Positions 1 through 6,277 are shown, counted from the first letter of the stretch. The stretch: DNA of 11,202 bases from Candidatus Aerophobota bacterium (GCA_030607715.1 JAUWJM010000046.1:1-11202), one strand, 5' to 3'. The notes: generated from the sequence alone by a model not told the origin. Made by a program: numbers and translations.

Positions 1-385
1 AACGTCCACCCAAAATACCCAAATCAAGTTTATTGGTTACGTATGCGGTAACCAATTTCCCGTTTTTTTTAAAACTTGTACGAATCACCCACCATGCAGC
101 TGGTTTATTAACTACTAAAAGATCATTGTCCTCCCAGATAATATTCAGAGGAATAGGTTCTGCAGGCACAGTTAAAGGCAAAGGAGGAGGAGGAACAACT
201 CGCACCTCATCCCCTTTTTTAAGAGAATAAGAGCTTTTAACTGCTCTTGCATTTACTGTGACTTTCTCACTTTCAATGAGCTGTTGAATGAAATTTCGGG
301 AAAAAGAGGAAAGAGAATGTTTAAGGAAACTATCCACTCTTTCTTTTTTATTTTCCTTTATTTTAAAGTAATAATCTTTATTCAC
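1..385 (-). CDS. rluD: RluD/RluA-family 23S rRNA pseudouridine synthase, N-terminal part (runs off window)
   Basis: The reverse strand reads openly from a GTG at 385 (in-frame TGA two codons upstream) to the window edge, giving 128 residues of the N-terminus. Residues about 15-75 look like an S4 RNA-binding domain (ERVDSFLKHSLSSFSRNFIQ, then VTVNARAVKSSYSLKKGDEV). A proline-rich linker and LNIIWEDNDLLVVNKPA follow, the typical entry to the RluA/RluD catalytic domain, which isomerises uridines in large-subunit rRNA. The catalytic RLD motif lies beyond the window. Its place after ileS-lspA supports the RluD assignment. Oddly, the stretch after NKPA reads AWWVIRT where the family has something like GMVVHPA. 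Two compensating one-base shifts would restore GMVV. The gene has no strong Shine-Dalgarno site. Family assignment is firm; the RluD subtype is inferred. Confidence 0.8.
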   Translation of the reverse strand, partial: MNKDYYFKIKENKKERVDSFLKHSLSSFSRNFIQQLIESEKVTVNARAVKSSYSLKKGDEVRVVPPPPLPLTVPAEPIPLNIIWEDNDLLVVNKPAAWWVIRTSFKKNGKLVTAYVTNKLDLGILGGR

Positions 386-478
386 TTTTCAATAGTAATA
401 TACTTATAAACTGAGAAGGTGTCAAATAAGCACCTCTAAAATTCTGAGTTATTGGATAAAAAAACAACCAGGAATGAG

Positions 479-592
479 GATGTAAAGAGACAAATTAATT
501 TTTGAGGTTATACTCAACACGGGTATACTATAAAGCAAATAGCTCAGCAATTAGGGATTCATTATTCTGCAATCAGCAGGGTTACAAAATGA
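479..592 (+). pseudogene. C-terminal remnant of an IS200-like (REP-associated, Y1) transposase
   Basis: From 506 the plus strand encodes GYTQHGYTIKQIAQQLGIHY followed by SAISRVTK and a TGA stop at 590-592. This helix-turn-helix tail (IA..LGIHYS.ISR) is typical of the C-terminus of REP-associated Y1/TnpA-like tyrosine transposases. Upstream the frame is broken: TGA at 503-505 directly precedes the block, and a better continuation (RDKLIFE, 486-506) sits in another frame, suggesting a one-base loss near 507. No catalytic HuH or tyrosine region is present, so this is debris. It is the only plus-strand coding signal in the window. The terminal sequence at 602-637 follows ten bases after the stop, as expected for the 3' end of such an element. 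Family assignment rests on a short block. Confidence 0.6.
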
Positions 593-601
593 GTAGAAAA
601 A

Positions 602-637
602 GAAAGTTAAAATTGTGTGATTGAAAGACCTGACCCC
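602..637 (+). repeat. Terminal sequence of a REP-type transposable element, copy A
   Basis: The 36 bases running from GAAAGTTAAAA to GACCTGACCCC lie just downstream of the transposase remnant. They match the sequence at 1195-1231 with about one indel and two substitutions, in the same orientation. The last 11 bases pair imperfectly with GGGGTCAGGCC at 731-741. Position after the transposase stop suggests this is the right end of the decayed element. Confidence 0.75.
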
Positions 638-730
638 ATAAACTTTGTCAAATACATTTCTAAATTTGAGGCAAAGATAAAGGCTGGTAACTGTAAAGAA
701 AGGTGTATTCTTTAAAACTGTGTATATATA

Positions 731-741
731 GGGGTCAGGCC
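731..741 (-). repeat. Inverted terminal sequence GGGGTCAGGCC, downstream of lspA
   Basis: GGGGTCAGGCC is the reverse complement, with one mismatch, of the GACCTGACCCC at the ends of the repeats at 602-637 and 1195-1231. It starts six bases past the lspA TAA (748-750) in the direction of lspA transcription. Together with 1221-1231 it brackets lspA as an inverted pair. Only about 11 bases are shared, so on its own it is a weak signal. Confidence 0.55.
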
Positions 742-747
742 TCATAC

Positions 748-1257
748 TTACTGAGTTTGAGTTAAAATCTCTCGAGCTAACAAAACTACTCCTATCACTA
801 TGAAAACATCAGCTAAGTTAAATACAGGCCAAATTTTAAAATCAAGGAAATCAATAACCCCTTTTCTGAAAATTCTATCACAAGAATTTCCTCCAACTCC
901 TCCTCCAATTATACCCAGAGTAATTCTCACCATTTTTGTCTTTTCCAACTTTACCCTATTAGATAGCAAGCATCTAACAGGGCTTATCCCCCAAACAACT
1001 ATTAAAAATAACACCAATATATTTAGTATAACTATTAGAGAAAAAGGGAGGGCTAAATAACCAAAGATTAACCCTTTATTTTTAAAATAGGAAAGATAAA
1101 GAATATTCTTTATAAGGGGGATAGAATTACCCGGGGAAAGAATCTGAGTAACCCAGAATTTACTTATTTGGTCGAAAAATGCACTTAAGAGAAAGAAAGT
1201 TAAAAATTGCGTGATTGCAAGACCTGACCCCCTTACTGACTTAACACTTTTGAGCAT
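748..1257 (-). CDS. lspA: Lipoprotein signal peptidase (signal peptidase II)
   Basis: LspA is the inner-membrane aspartyl protease that removes signal peptides from diacylglyceryl-modified prolipoproteins. From ATG 1257 the protein has 169 residues, close to the usual 150-170. Family motifs are all present: FFDQISKFW (D29), NKGLIFG (about 60-66), GGVGGNSCDR (catalytic D127), VIDFLDF, and FNLADVF (catalytic D150). About four hydrophobic helices can be seen. ATG 1257 was chosen because it gives a normal length; the frame is also open to ATGs at 1266 and 1326, deeper inside ileS. It overlaps the ileS end by 25 bases. GAGAG lies immediately before the ATG, too close for an ideal ribosome site. 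Residues about 9-21 (RGSGLAITQFLTF) are encoded by a transposon-end repeat, so the first membrane helix is partly repeat-derived. Confidence 0.9.
   Translation of the reverse strand: MLKSVKSVRGSGLAITQFLTFFLLSAFFDQISKFWVTQILSPGNSIPLIKNILYLSYFKNKGLIFGYLALPFSLIVILNILVLFLIVVWGISPVRCLLSNRVKLEKTKMVRITLGIIGGGVGGNSCDRIFRKGVIDFLDFKIWPVFNLADVFIVIGVVLLAREILTQTQ
1195..1231 (+). repeat. Terminal sequence of a REP-type transposable element, copy B, inside the lspA 5' end
   Basis: A 37-base near copy of 602-637, again ending GACCTGACCCC. It abuts the ileS stop codon (TAA at 1235-1233) and extends into the lspA frame. No transposase lies next to it, so it is a solo end. It keeps lspA in frame. Confidence 0.75.
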
Positions 1258-3983
1258 CTCTCGCATAGATGAGGATAATCTTTGTTTTTTTCCACATACA
1301 CACTGTAGTTCCAGCAGCGTTGGCATTTTTTACCCCGGGCTTTTTCTGCGTAAATCTTTAATTCCTCAGCTTCTCTTAATTCAACCTGGGATACAATAAG
1401 AACTTCTTTTAACTCATTGCCCAAACTTTTCAAAAGAGAGATTAAAGAAAAAGGTGCCTCTATTAGTAACTTAGCTTCCAGGGAAGAGCTAATCTCTCCT
1501 GAGCTTCTAACTTCTTCCAATTTTTTTAAAGACAACTCTCTAACCGATAAAATTTTATTCCACTTTTTCTCCAGATTTAAATCTCTAAACTCCTCTCTTA
1601 TCTTTGGCCATTCACTTAAAAATACACTTTCCTCTGTTTTTTTATCAATTTTTTTTAAGTACCCCCAGACTTCCTCGGCCGTAAAAGAAAGAACAGGAGC
1701 AATTAGCCTAATTAAAGTGATAAGTAGTTCCAATAGAACAGTTTGAGCAGATCTTCTTTCCTGAGAATCAGCTAAAAAAGTGTATAATCTATCTTTTAAG
1801 CCGTCAAAGTAGAAGGCACTTAAATCGCCATTGGCAAAATTATGGAGTATATGCACAGCTTCATAAAATTTAAAATTTTCATATTTTTCGGTTACCTTTT
1901 TTACCAGACCTTGAAGTTTGGATATTATGTACCGATCTATCTCTCGAAGCTGATGAGGTTCTAATGTATCTTTTTCTAAAGAAAAATCATAGAGATTTCC
2001 CAAAATAAACCTAAAGGTATTTCTCATTCTACGATAAATCTCCACTGTATAGTTAAGAATTTCCTGAGAAATTCTAATATCTTCAGTATAATCCTCTAAG
2101 GAAACCCATAGTCTTAATGTATCTACCCCCAGAGAATTTATGATTTCTTGAGGATCAATTACATTACCTAAGGATTTGGACATCTTTTTCCCTTGAGGAT
2201 CTACAACAAAGCCATGAGTAAGGACTTGTTGAAAAGGAAGCCTCTCCTTGAGGGACAAAGATGTGAGAAGAGAGGTTTGGAACCATCCCCTGTGTTGATC
2301 AGAACCTTCCAGATAAAGATTAACAGGATCTCTTAGAGACTTTTCTTGAGCAACGACTGCTTGATGAGAAATTCCAGATTCAAACCACACATCAATTATA
2401 TCTTCTTCTTTTTTAAAATGTTTCCCTCCACATTTAGGACAGCAAAACTCATCAGGAAGAAATGATTCTACCTCTGTATTAAACCAGGCATCAGATCCTC
2501 TTTTAACGACCAGGCTCTTTACTTTTTTAATGATACGTTCATCAATTATAGCCTCTTTACAACTTTGACAGTAAATCACTGGGATACCCACCCCCCAGTA
2601 TCTTTGACGGGAAAGACACCAATCAGGACGCTCCTTTAACATACTTATCATTCGAGTTTGACTTCGAGAAGGAATCCATTTTACCTGGGAACTGACCCTA
2701 TTTATTGCTTTTTCTCTTAACCTGTGCTTATCCACATTTAGAAACCACTGAGGAGTAGCTCTGAAGATAAGAGGAAAACCACATCTCCAGCAATGAGGAT
2801 AGGAGTGTTGAATTTTTTCCTGAGCTAATAAAAAATTTTTTTCTGCCAATTTCCTCTGAATTAGCTTGTTAGCTTTAAAAACAGGTATGCCCTGAAATTC
2901 CTTAACCTCTGAGGTAAATTTTCCCTCATCATCCACAGGAGAAAAAACAGGAAGCCCACATTTTAAACTTAAGGAATAATCCTCCTCACCATGACCTGGG
3001 GCTATATGAACGCACCCTGTTCCTTCCTCCACATTAACAAAATCTGCCAGTAATACTTTACCTTCTCGTAAATTGAAAGGATGAGTATAGCTCAATCTCT
3101 CAAGTTTTTCTCCCTGGCAACTAAATAGAATCTTTTTAACTTTACAGTTAAATTTATCCTCAAGTCTCTTAAGAGAATCCTTAGCTATTAAAATAACTTC
3201 TTTCTCTGTTTCCACAAAGATGTAATCCAGATTCGGATTAAGGGCAATGGCAAGATTAGCTGGAAGTGTCCAGGGAGTAGTTGTCCAGATTAGAATATAA
3301 ACTGGTAGATTAGTAGAAAAGGGAAGATTATCTTTGTCAAGTGAAAATTTAACATAAATAGAAGGAGATTCTTTTTCCCGGTATTCTATCTCTGCTTCAG
3401 CTAAAGCTGTTTGACAGTTAAAACACCAATGAATTGGCTTTAAACCCCTGTAAATATAGCCTCTTTTAGCAAGTTCACCAAAAGAGGTTACAATTTCTCC
3501 CTCATAGTCAAAATTCATAGTAAGATAGGGCCTGTCCCATCTACCAAAAACTCCCAGTCTTTTAAATTCTTCTCCTTGCTTTTTTACAAAGTAAAGAGCG
3601 TACTCCCTTGCTTTTTTTCTAAAAATTGTGCGGGAAATCTTCTCTTTAGTAGTATTTAATTTTTTAAATAACTGGTTTTCAACAGGCAAACCATGACAAT
3701 CCCATCCTGGAATAAAGGGAGAATCATAACCTTGCATGGTTTTGTACTTAATTATTACATCTTTGAGAATTTTGTTTAGAACCTGGCCTAAATGAATATC
3801 TCCATTAGCATAGGGAGGGCCATCATGGAGAATGTACTTGGGGTTGCCTTTCCTTTTTTCCCTAATTTTCTGATATATCTGTTTATCTTTCCAAAAACTT
3901 AAAATGTGAGGCTCCTTTTCAGAAAGTCGAGCTCGCATAGGAAATTTTGTTCGGGGGAGGTTAAGAGTTTTGCTATAATTCAT
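1233..3983 (-). CDS. ileS: Isoleucyl-tRNA synthetase
   Basis: This class I synthetase charges tRNA-Ile in the cytoplasm and edits misactivated valine. The 916-residue length is normal. The N-terminus (MNYSKTLNLPRTKFPMRA) is typical. The HIGH-type signature is GDIHLGQ (His64 to Gln67), the CP1 editing domain shows TTTPWTLPANLAIAL and GTGCVHIAPGHGEEDY, followed by LSRQRYWGVGIPV and KKMSKS at about 600-605. Zinc-type cysteines occur as CQSC, CCPKC and at the C-terminus (C887, C890, C907, C910), marking the bacterial zinc-finger form. The start at 3983 has AAAAGGAAAA upstream at suitable distance. An out-of-frame ATG lies four bases earlier. lspA overlaps its 3' end. The fourth residue of HIGH is Gln rather than His. 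No T-box leader is visible. Confidence 0.97.
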   Translation of the reverse strand: MNYSKTLNLPRTKFPMRARLSEKEPHILSFWKDKQIYQKIREKRKGNPKYILHDGPPYANGDIHLGQVLNKILKDVIIKYKTMQGYDSPFIPGWDCHGLPVENQLFKKLNTTKEKISRTIFRKKAREYALYFVKKQGEEFKRLGVFGRWDRPYLTMNFDYEGEIVTSFGELAKRGYIYRGLKPIHWCFNCQTALAEAEIEYREKESPSIYVKFSLDKDNLPFSTNLPVYILIWTTTPWTLPANLAIALNPNLDYIFVETEKEVILIAKDSLKRLEDKFNCKVKKILFSCQGEKLERLSYTHPFNLREGKVLLADFVNVEEGTGCVHIAPGHGEEDYSLSLKCGLPVFSPVDDEGKFTSEVKEFQGIPVFKANKLIQRKLAEKNFLLAQEKIQHSYPHCWRCGFPLIFRATPQWFLNVDKHRLREKAINRVSSQVKWIPSRSQTRMISMLKERPDWCLSRQRYWGVGIPVIYCQSCKEAIIDERIIKKVKSLVVKRGSDAWFNTEVESFLPDEFCCPKCGGKHFKKEEDIIDVWFESGISHQAVVAQEKSLRDPVNLYLEGSDQHRGWFQTSLLTSLSLKERLPFQQVLTHGFVVDPQGKKMSKSLGNVIDPQEIINSLGVDTLRLWVSLEDYTEDIRISQEILNYTVEIYRRMRNTFRFILGNLYDFSLEKDTLEPHQLREIDRYIISKLQGLVKKVTEKYENFKFYEAVHILHNFANGDLSAFYFDGLKDRLYTFLADSQERRSAQTVLLELLITLIRLIAPVLSFTAEEVWGYLKKIDKKTEESVFLSEWPKIREEFRDLNLEKKWNKILSVRELSLKKLEEVRSSGEISSSLEAKLLIEAPFSLISLLKSLGNELKEVLIVSQVELREAEELKIYAEKARGKKCQRCWNYSVYVEKNKDYPHLCERCSKVLSQ

Positions 3984-4004
3984 TCATTTTTCCTTTTATG
4001 ACTA

Positions 4005-4134
4005 TTAGCCACGAATTTACACAAAGAAAAAGTGAAATTCTGTATAAAAATTTATCACACAAAACAGTTGAACTTATCATGAAATTACATAATAAAATAA
4101 TTATTCGTGATAATTAGTGATAATTAATGGCTAA
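4005..4134. repeat. Intergenic repeat with TTAGCCA/TGGCTAA inverted ends between the phosphorylase gene and ileS
   Basis: The interval is bounded by TTAGCCA (4005-4011) and its exact inverse TGGCTAA (4128-4134), the latter overlapping the phosphorylase stop codon. Inside each end the sequence continues with variants of CACGAATT/ATTCGTG, and a perfect tandem of GTGATAATTA fills 4107-4126. The core is very AT-rich. It resembles small interspersed intergenic repeats. The ileS promoter presumably lies here, but I see no convincing -35/-10 pair. Confidence 0.45.
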
Positions 4135-4970
4135 ATAGCAGTTTCTTTAATCTCAGCTATCACCCTTTCTACTAATCTTCTCATTTGTGGTTCTGCTTTT
4201 TGTGCTACATGAACAATCGTAGGAAGATCTACAGGCTTTAATCTATCCGGGATACATTCATCAGTGATACAACTTATCCCCAATACTTGTAGGTTGCTAT
4301 GTTTGGCTACAATTACCTCAGGAACAGTAGACATACCCACAGCATCTGCACCTATCATTCTTAAGAATTTATATTCAGCCCTGGTTTCAAGGCTAGGACC
4401 ACTAATTCCCAGATAAACTCCTCGATGAACTTTTATCCTTTCCTCTAAAGCAATTCTTTCAGCAAGTTCAATTAGCTTATTATCGTAAGGTTCGGACATA
4501 TCGGGAAAACGTGGACCTATTTTATCGTCATTGGGACCAATAAGTGGATTATTTCCCATTAAATTAATATGGTCAGTAATGAGCATCAAATCACCAGCTT
4601 TAAAATTAGGATTCATTCCTCCAGCAGTATTTGACTCAATTAGTATATTTATCCCTAAAGCTTTCATAACCCTTATCGGAAAGGTAACTTCTTCTAAAGA
4701 GTATCCTTCGTAAAAGTGAAATCTTCCCTGCATTACTACCACTTTTTTCCCTTTTAATTTCCCTAAGATTAAATTTCCCCTATGACCAGGAGCGGTGGAG
4801 ACAATAAAAGAAGGGATATCCTTATAAGATATTACCGATTGATCCTCAATATCATTTACTAACTTGCCCAATCCTGTCCCTAATATTATCCCAATCTCTG
4901 GTTTTAATTTTCTTTTTTGTTCAATAAAACATTTAGCCTCTTCAATTTTTTCTCTTAAGGTTTGACTCAT
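4131..4970 (-). CDS. punA: Purine nucleoside phosphorylase, trimeric (PNP/MTAP) family, with Asp at the base-specificity site
   Basis: The enzyme splits purine nucleosides with phosphate into free base and ribose-1-phosphate. At 279 residues it fits the trimeric family. Visible motifs, by analogy to human PNP: GTGLG (Thr32), GHRG (His63), QGRFHFYEGY (Arg83, His85), SNTAGG (about 113-118), GPSLETRAE (Glu195 for Glu201; Leu194 for Phe200), GMSTVPE (Met213) and CITDECIPD. In the last, Asp237 takes the place of human Asn243, which contacts purine O6/N7. Asp there is typical of enzymes accepting 6-aminopurines, as in MTAP. Adenosine or methylthioadenosine activity is therefore possible but inferred. 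The start has AGGAAAAAG directly upstream, overlapping the rplM stop region; the gap to rplM is seven bases, so the two are surely co-transcribed. Confidence 0.92.
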   Translation of the reverse strand: MSQTLREKIEEAKCFIEQKRKLKPEIGIILGTGLGKLVNDIEDQSVISYKDIPSFIVSTAPGHRGNLILGKLKGKKVVVMQGRFHFYEGYSLEEVTFPIRVMKALGINILIESNTAGGMNPNFKAGDLMLITDHINLMGNNPLIGPNDDKIGPRFPDMSEPYDNKLIELAERIALEERIKVHRGVYLGISGPSLETRAEYKFLRMIGADAVGMSTVPEVIVAKHSNLQVLGISCITDECIPDRLKPVDLPTIVHVAQKAEPQMRRLVERVIAEIKETAI

Positions 4971-4977
4971 CTTTTTC

Positions 4978-5406
4978 CTATACCTCTATCTTTTCTGGAT
5001 TTTGAGCCTGATGAGGATGTTCAGCTTCAGGATAAACCTTAAGTTTCTTCAGCATCTTTCTGCCCAGTTTATTTTTAGGAATCATACCTTTCACTGCCTT
5101 TTGAATAATCTGCCCTGGCTTTCTCTTTAACATATCCTCAAAAGTTCTTTCCTTTAATCCTCCTGGATATCCAGAGTGATGATAGTAGATTTTTTTCTTT
5201 TCTTTTCCTCCTGTTACTCTCACCTTCTTAGCATTAATAACCACTACAAAATCCCCTGTATCCATATGAGGAGTATAAAGAACTTTATTCTTCCCCGAGA
5301 GAATTTGAGCAATCTTAACTGCTAATTTACCTAAAATCTTATCTTTTGCATCAATTAGATACCATTTCTTTTTGATCTCCTCAGCCTTAGGTATATAGGT
5401 TTTCAT
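4978..5406 (-). CDS. rplM: Large ribosomal subunit protein L13 (uL13)
   Basis: The 142-residue protein is full length for bacterial L13, an early-assembling 50S protein. Hallmarks are [18 protein letters not shown] near the N-terminus, [31 protein letters not shown], and the C-terminal block [20 protein letters not shown] followed by EHPHQAQ. A strong Shine-Dalgarno AAGGAGAT lies at 5419-5412, five bases before the ATG. The usual partner rpsI (S9) does not follow; a purine nucleoside phosphorylase does. The HEPN gene ends 24 bases upstream with no clear promoter between, so rplM may be read through from the MNT-HEPN genes or from a promoter inside them. Confidence 0.97.
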   Translation of the reverse strand: MKTYIPKAEEIKKKWYLIDAKDKILGKLAVKIAQILSGKNKVLYTPHMDTGDFVVVINAKKVRVTGGKEKKKIYYHHSGYPGGLKERTFEDMLKRKPGQIIQKAVKGMIPKNKLGRKMLKKLKVYPEAEHPHQAQNPEKIEV

Positions 5407-5430
5407 TAAAATCTCCTTTTTGTTTAAAGC

Positions 5431-5835
5431 TTATCCATTTTCAGCTTTTGTAATCATTCTTTGCATTGCTTTTTCCGCTTCCTCAGTGAACCTCTTAGCA
5501 TTCTTAAGTTGAATTTGCGCATCTTCCTCGGTGATCTCTACAAAATCACCGTAATCAGCATTTTCTCTAATATCTTTAGCTTTTGGTAAAAATTTGCTAT
5601 ATTCTTTTGGGAAAATACCTGGTTTTATTATGTATTGATTGAACAAAGCAATTACACCAGAATGTTTACTGCTATCCTTTTCTTTTAATGCAAGAAGAGC
5701 TCTTGCTGAGGTAAACATTGCATAGTAACTTCTATTCACAGAAAGAGCAAAATGTTTTTGCAGTAGGGAATCTTTACTTTCCTTTAAAATCTCTTTTGCC
5801 CTATTTAATCTATACTTAGCTAATTCTATTCTCAT
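5431..5835 (-). CDS. HEPN-domain protein, partner of the adjacent nucleotidyltransferase
   Basis: This 134-residue, mostly helical protein fits the HEPN family (PF05168-like). Visible signature stretches are VNRSYYAMFTSARALLALKE (Arg35, Tyr37, Tyr38), SSKHSGVIALFNQYI (His58) and IRENADYGDF (Asp94, Tyr95). Its ATG lies inside the stop codon of the nucleotidyltransferase (ATGA, 4-base overlap), the usual arrangement for MNT-HEPN pairs. Some such pairs are toxin-antitoxin systems in which HEPN is an RNase using an R-x4-6-H motif. I find no such motif here, so it may instead be a non-nuclease HEPN that helps its partner bind substrate, as suggested for HI0074-like proteins. The pair sits directly upstream of rplM. 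Family assignment is good; function is open. Confidence 0.85.
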   Translation of the reverse strand: MRIELAKYRLNRAKEILKESKDSLLQKHFALSVNRSYYAMFTSARALLALKEKDSSKHSGVIALFNQYIIKPGIFPKEYSKFLPKAKDIRENADYGDFVEITEEDAQIQLKNAKRFTEEAEKAMQRMITKAENG

Positions 5836-6182
5836 AAAGCAATTCCTTCTTTTTCCACATTTTCAATGAAAAATGAATTTAATTCCTTATTTTTTTTATA
5901 CTCAAATAGACTGTATACTATAGGGGATAAGGGAATATTAGTTTCAAAAAAGTAATCTGCTGCTATATCACTTATTTTATCTCTCACTTTCCTTTTTTCT
6001 TTTACCAAGACAAATATATCTATATCCGAATCTTCTTTAAAATCACCCTTTACTTTTGAACCAAAAAGTCGAATAGAGACAATATCATCACCTAATTTCT
6101 CTCTTAACTCTTTTACAAAAGACTCTATAACCTTTTTTTCCTTATCATTCAAATAACTTATCTTTTTTTCCATTATTATCAT
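5832..6182 (-). CDS. Minimal nucleotidyltransferase (MNT), MntA/HI0073-like
   Basis: This 116-residue protein has the polymerase-beta fold signature G-S-x10-D-x-D: LFGSKVKGDFKEDSDIDIFV (Ser42, Asp53, Asp55), so the metal-binding aspartates are intact. Proteins of this type transfer nucleotides, and in MntA-HepT pairs the MNT acts as antitoxin by AMPylating the HEPN partner. The HEPN gene follows with an ATGA overlap. Start choice is uncertain: ATG 6182 or ATG 6173, with GGGATG upstream giving the second slightly better ribosome-site spacing. The adenosine-kinase-like gene ends 56 bases upstream, and that gap contains an octamer repeat. The substrate cannot be told from sequence; antitoxin function is inference. 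Confidence 0.87.
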   Translation of the reverse strand: MIIMEKKISYLNDKEKKVIESFVKELREKLGDDIVSIRLFGSKVKGDFKEDSDIDIFVLVKEKRKVRDKISDIAADYFFETNIPLSPIVYSLFEYKKNKELNSFFIENVEKEGIAL

Positions 6183-6206
6183 CCCAAATCTCGTTTATCT
6201 GGTTTT

Positions 6207-6277
6207 ACGCATCAACGCATTATTCCTTTGTTTTACCCTTAGCCTTTTGTCTTTTCTACGCATTCACGCATTAACGC
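6207..6277. repeat. Interrupted octamer repeat ACGCATNN at the 3' end of the kinase gene
   Basis: ACGCATCA-ACGCATTA at 6207-6222 lies between the kinase and nucleotidyltransferase genes. ACGCATTC-ACGCATTA-ACGC at 6258-6277 lies inside the kinase reading frame and encodes part of the tail LMRECVEKTKG. The two blocks are 35 bases apart, so the repeat straddles the stop codon (6241-6239) and may have lengthened the protein. Confidence 0.6.

Larger units (their letters stand above)
386..747. other. 362-bp region without an intact gene: transposon debris between lspA and rluD
   Basis: No intact reading frame lies here. The region holds a plus-strand transposase C-terminal remnant (about 479-592), a 36-bp terminal sequence (602-637), about 93 bp of AT-rich sequence in which I recognise nothing, and an inverted terminal sequence GGGGTCAGGCC (731-741) five bases past the lspA stop codon. 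The rest (386-478) is AT-rich with only a weak AGGTG/CACCT hairpin at about 416-434. The minus-strand open frame at 551-745 runs across the repeats and resembles no known protein. Confidence 0.6.

Noticed and set aside
33..230. Plus-strand open frame of 65 codons
   Set aside because: It is antisense to the RluD-like coding sequence, which has a recognisable S4 domain.
551..745. Minus-strand open frame of 64 codons between lspA and the RluD-like gene
   Set aside because: It lies across the repeat ends and antisense to the transposase remnant, has no ribosome site and resembles no protein.
1258..1326. Longer lspA form starting at ATG 1326 (192 residues)
   Set aside because: The extra N-terminus is the ileS zinc-finger region read in another frame, with no ribosome site and no family similarity.
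3984..4130. T-box riboswitch ahead of ileS
   Set aside because: The leader has no AGGGTGG-type antiterminator bulge sequence, no terminator hairpin and is taken up by AT-rich repeats.
5431..6182. Confident call as a MntA-HepT toxin-antitoxin system
   Set aside because: The MNT motif and overlap fit, but the HEPN RNase motif R-x4-6-H is not visible, so only the family names are given.
6207..6277. CRISPR-like array
   Set aside because: The units are only eight bases long, in two tiny groups without unique spacers, and there are no cas genes.
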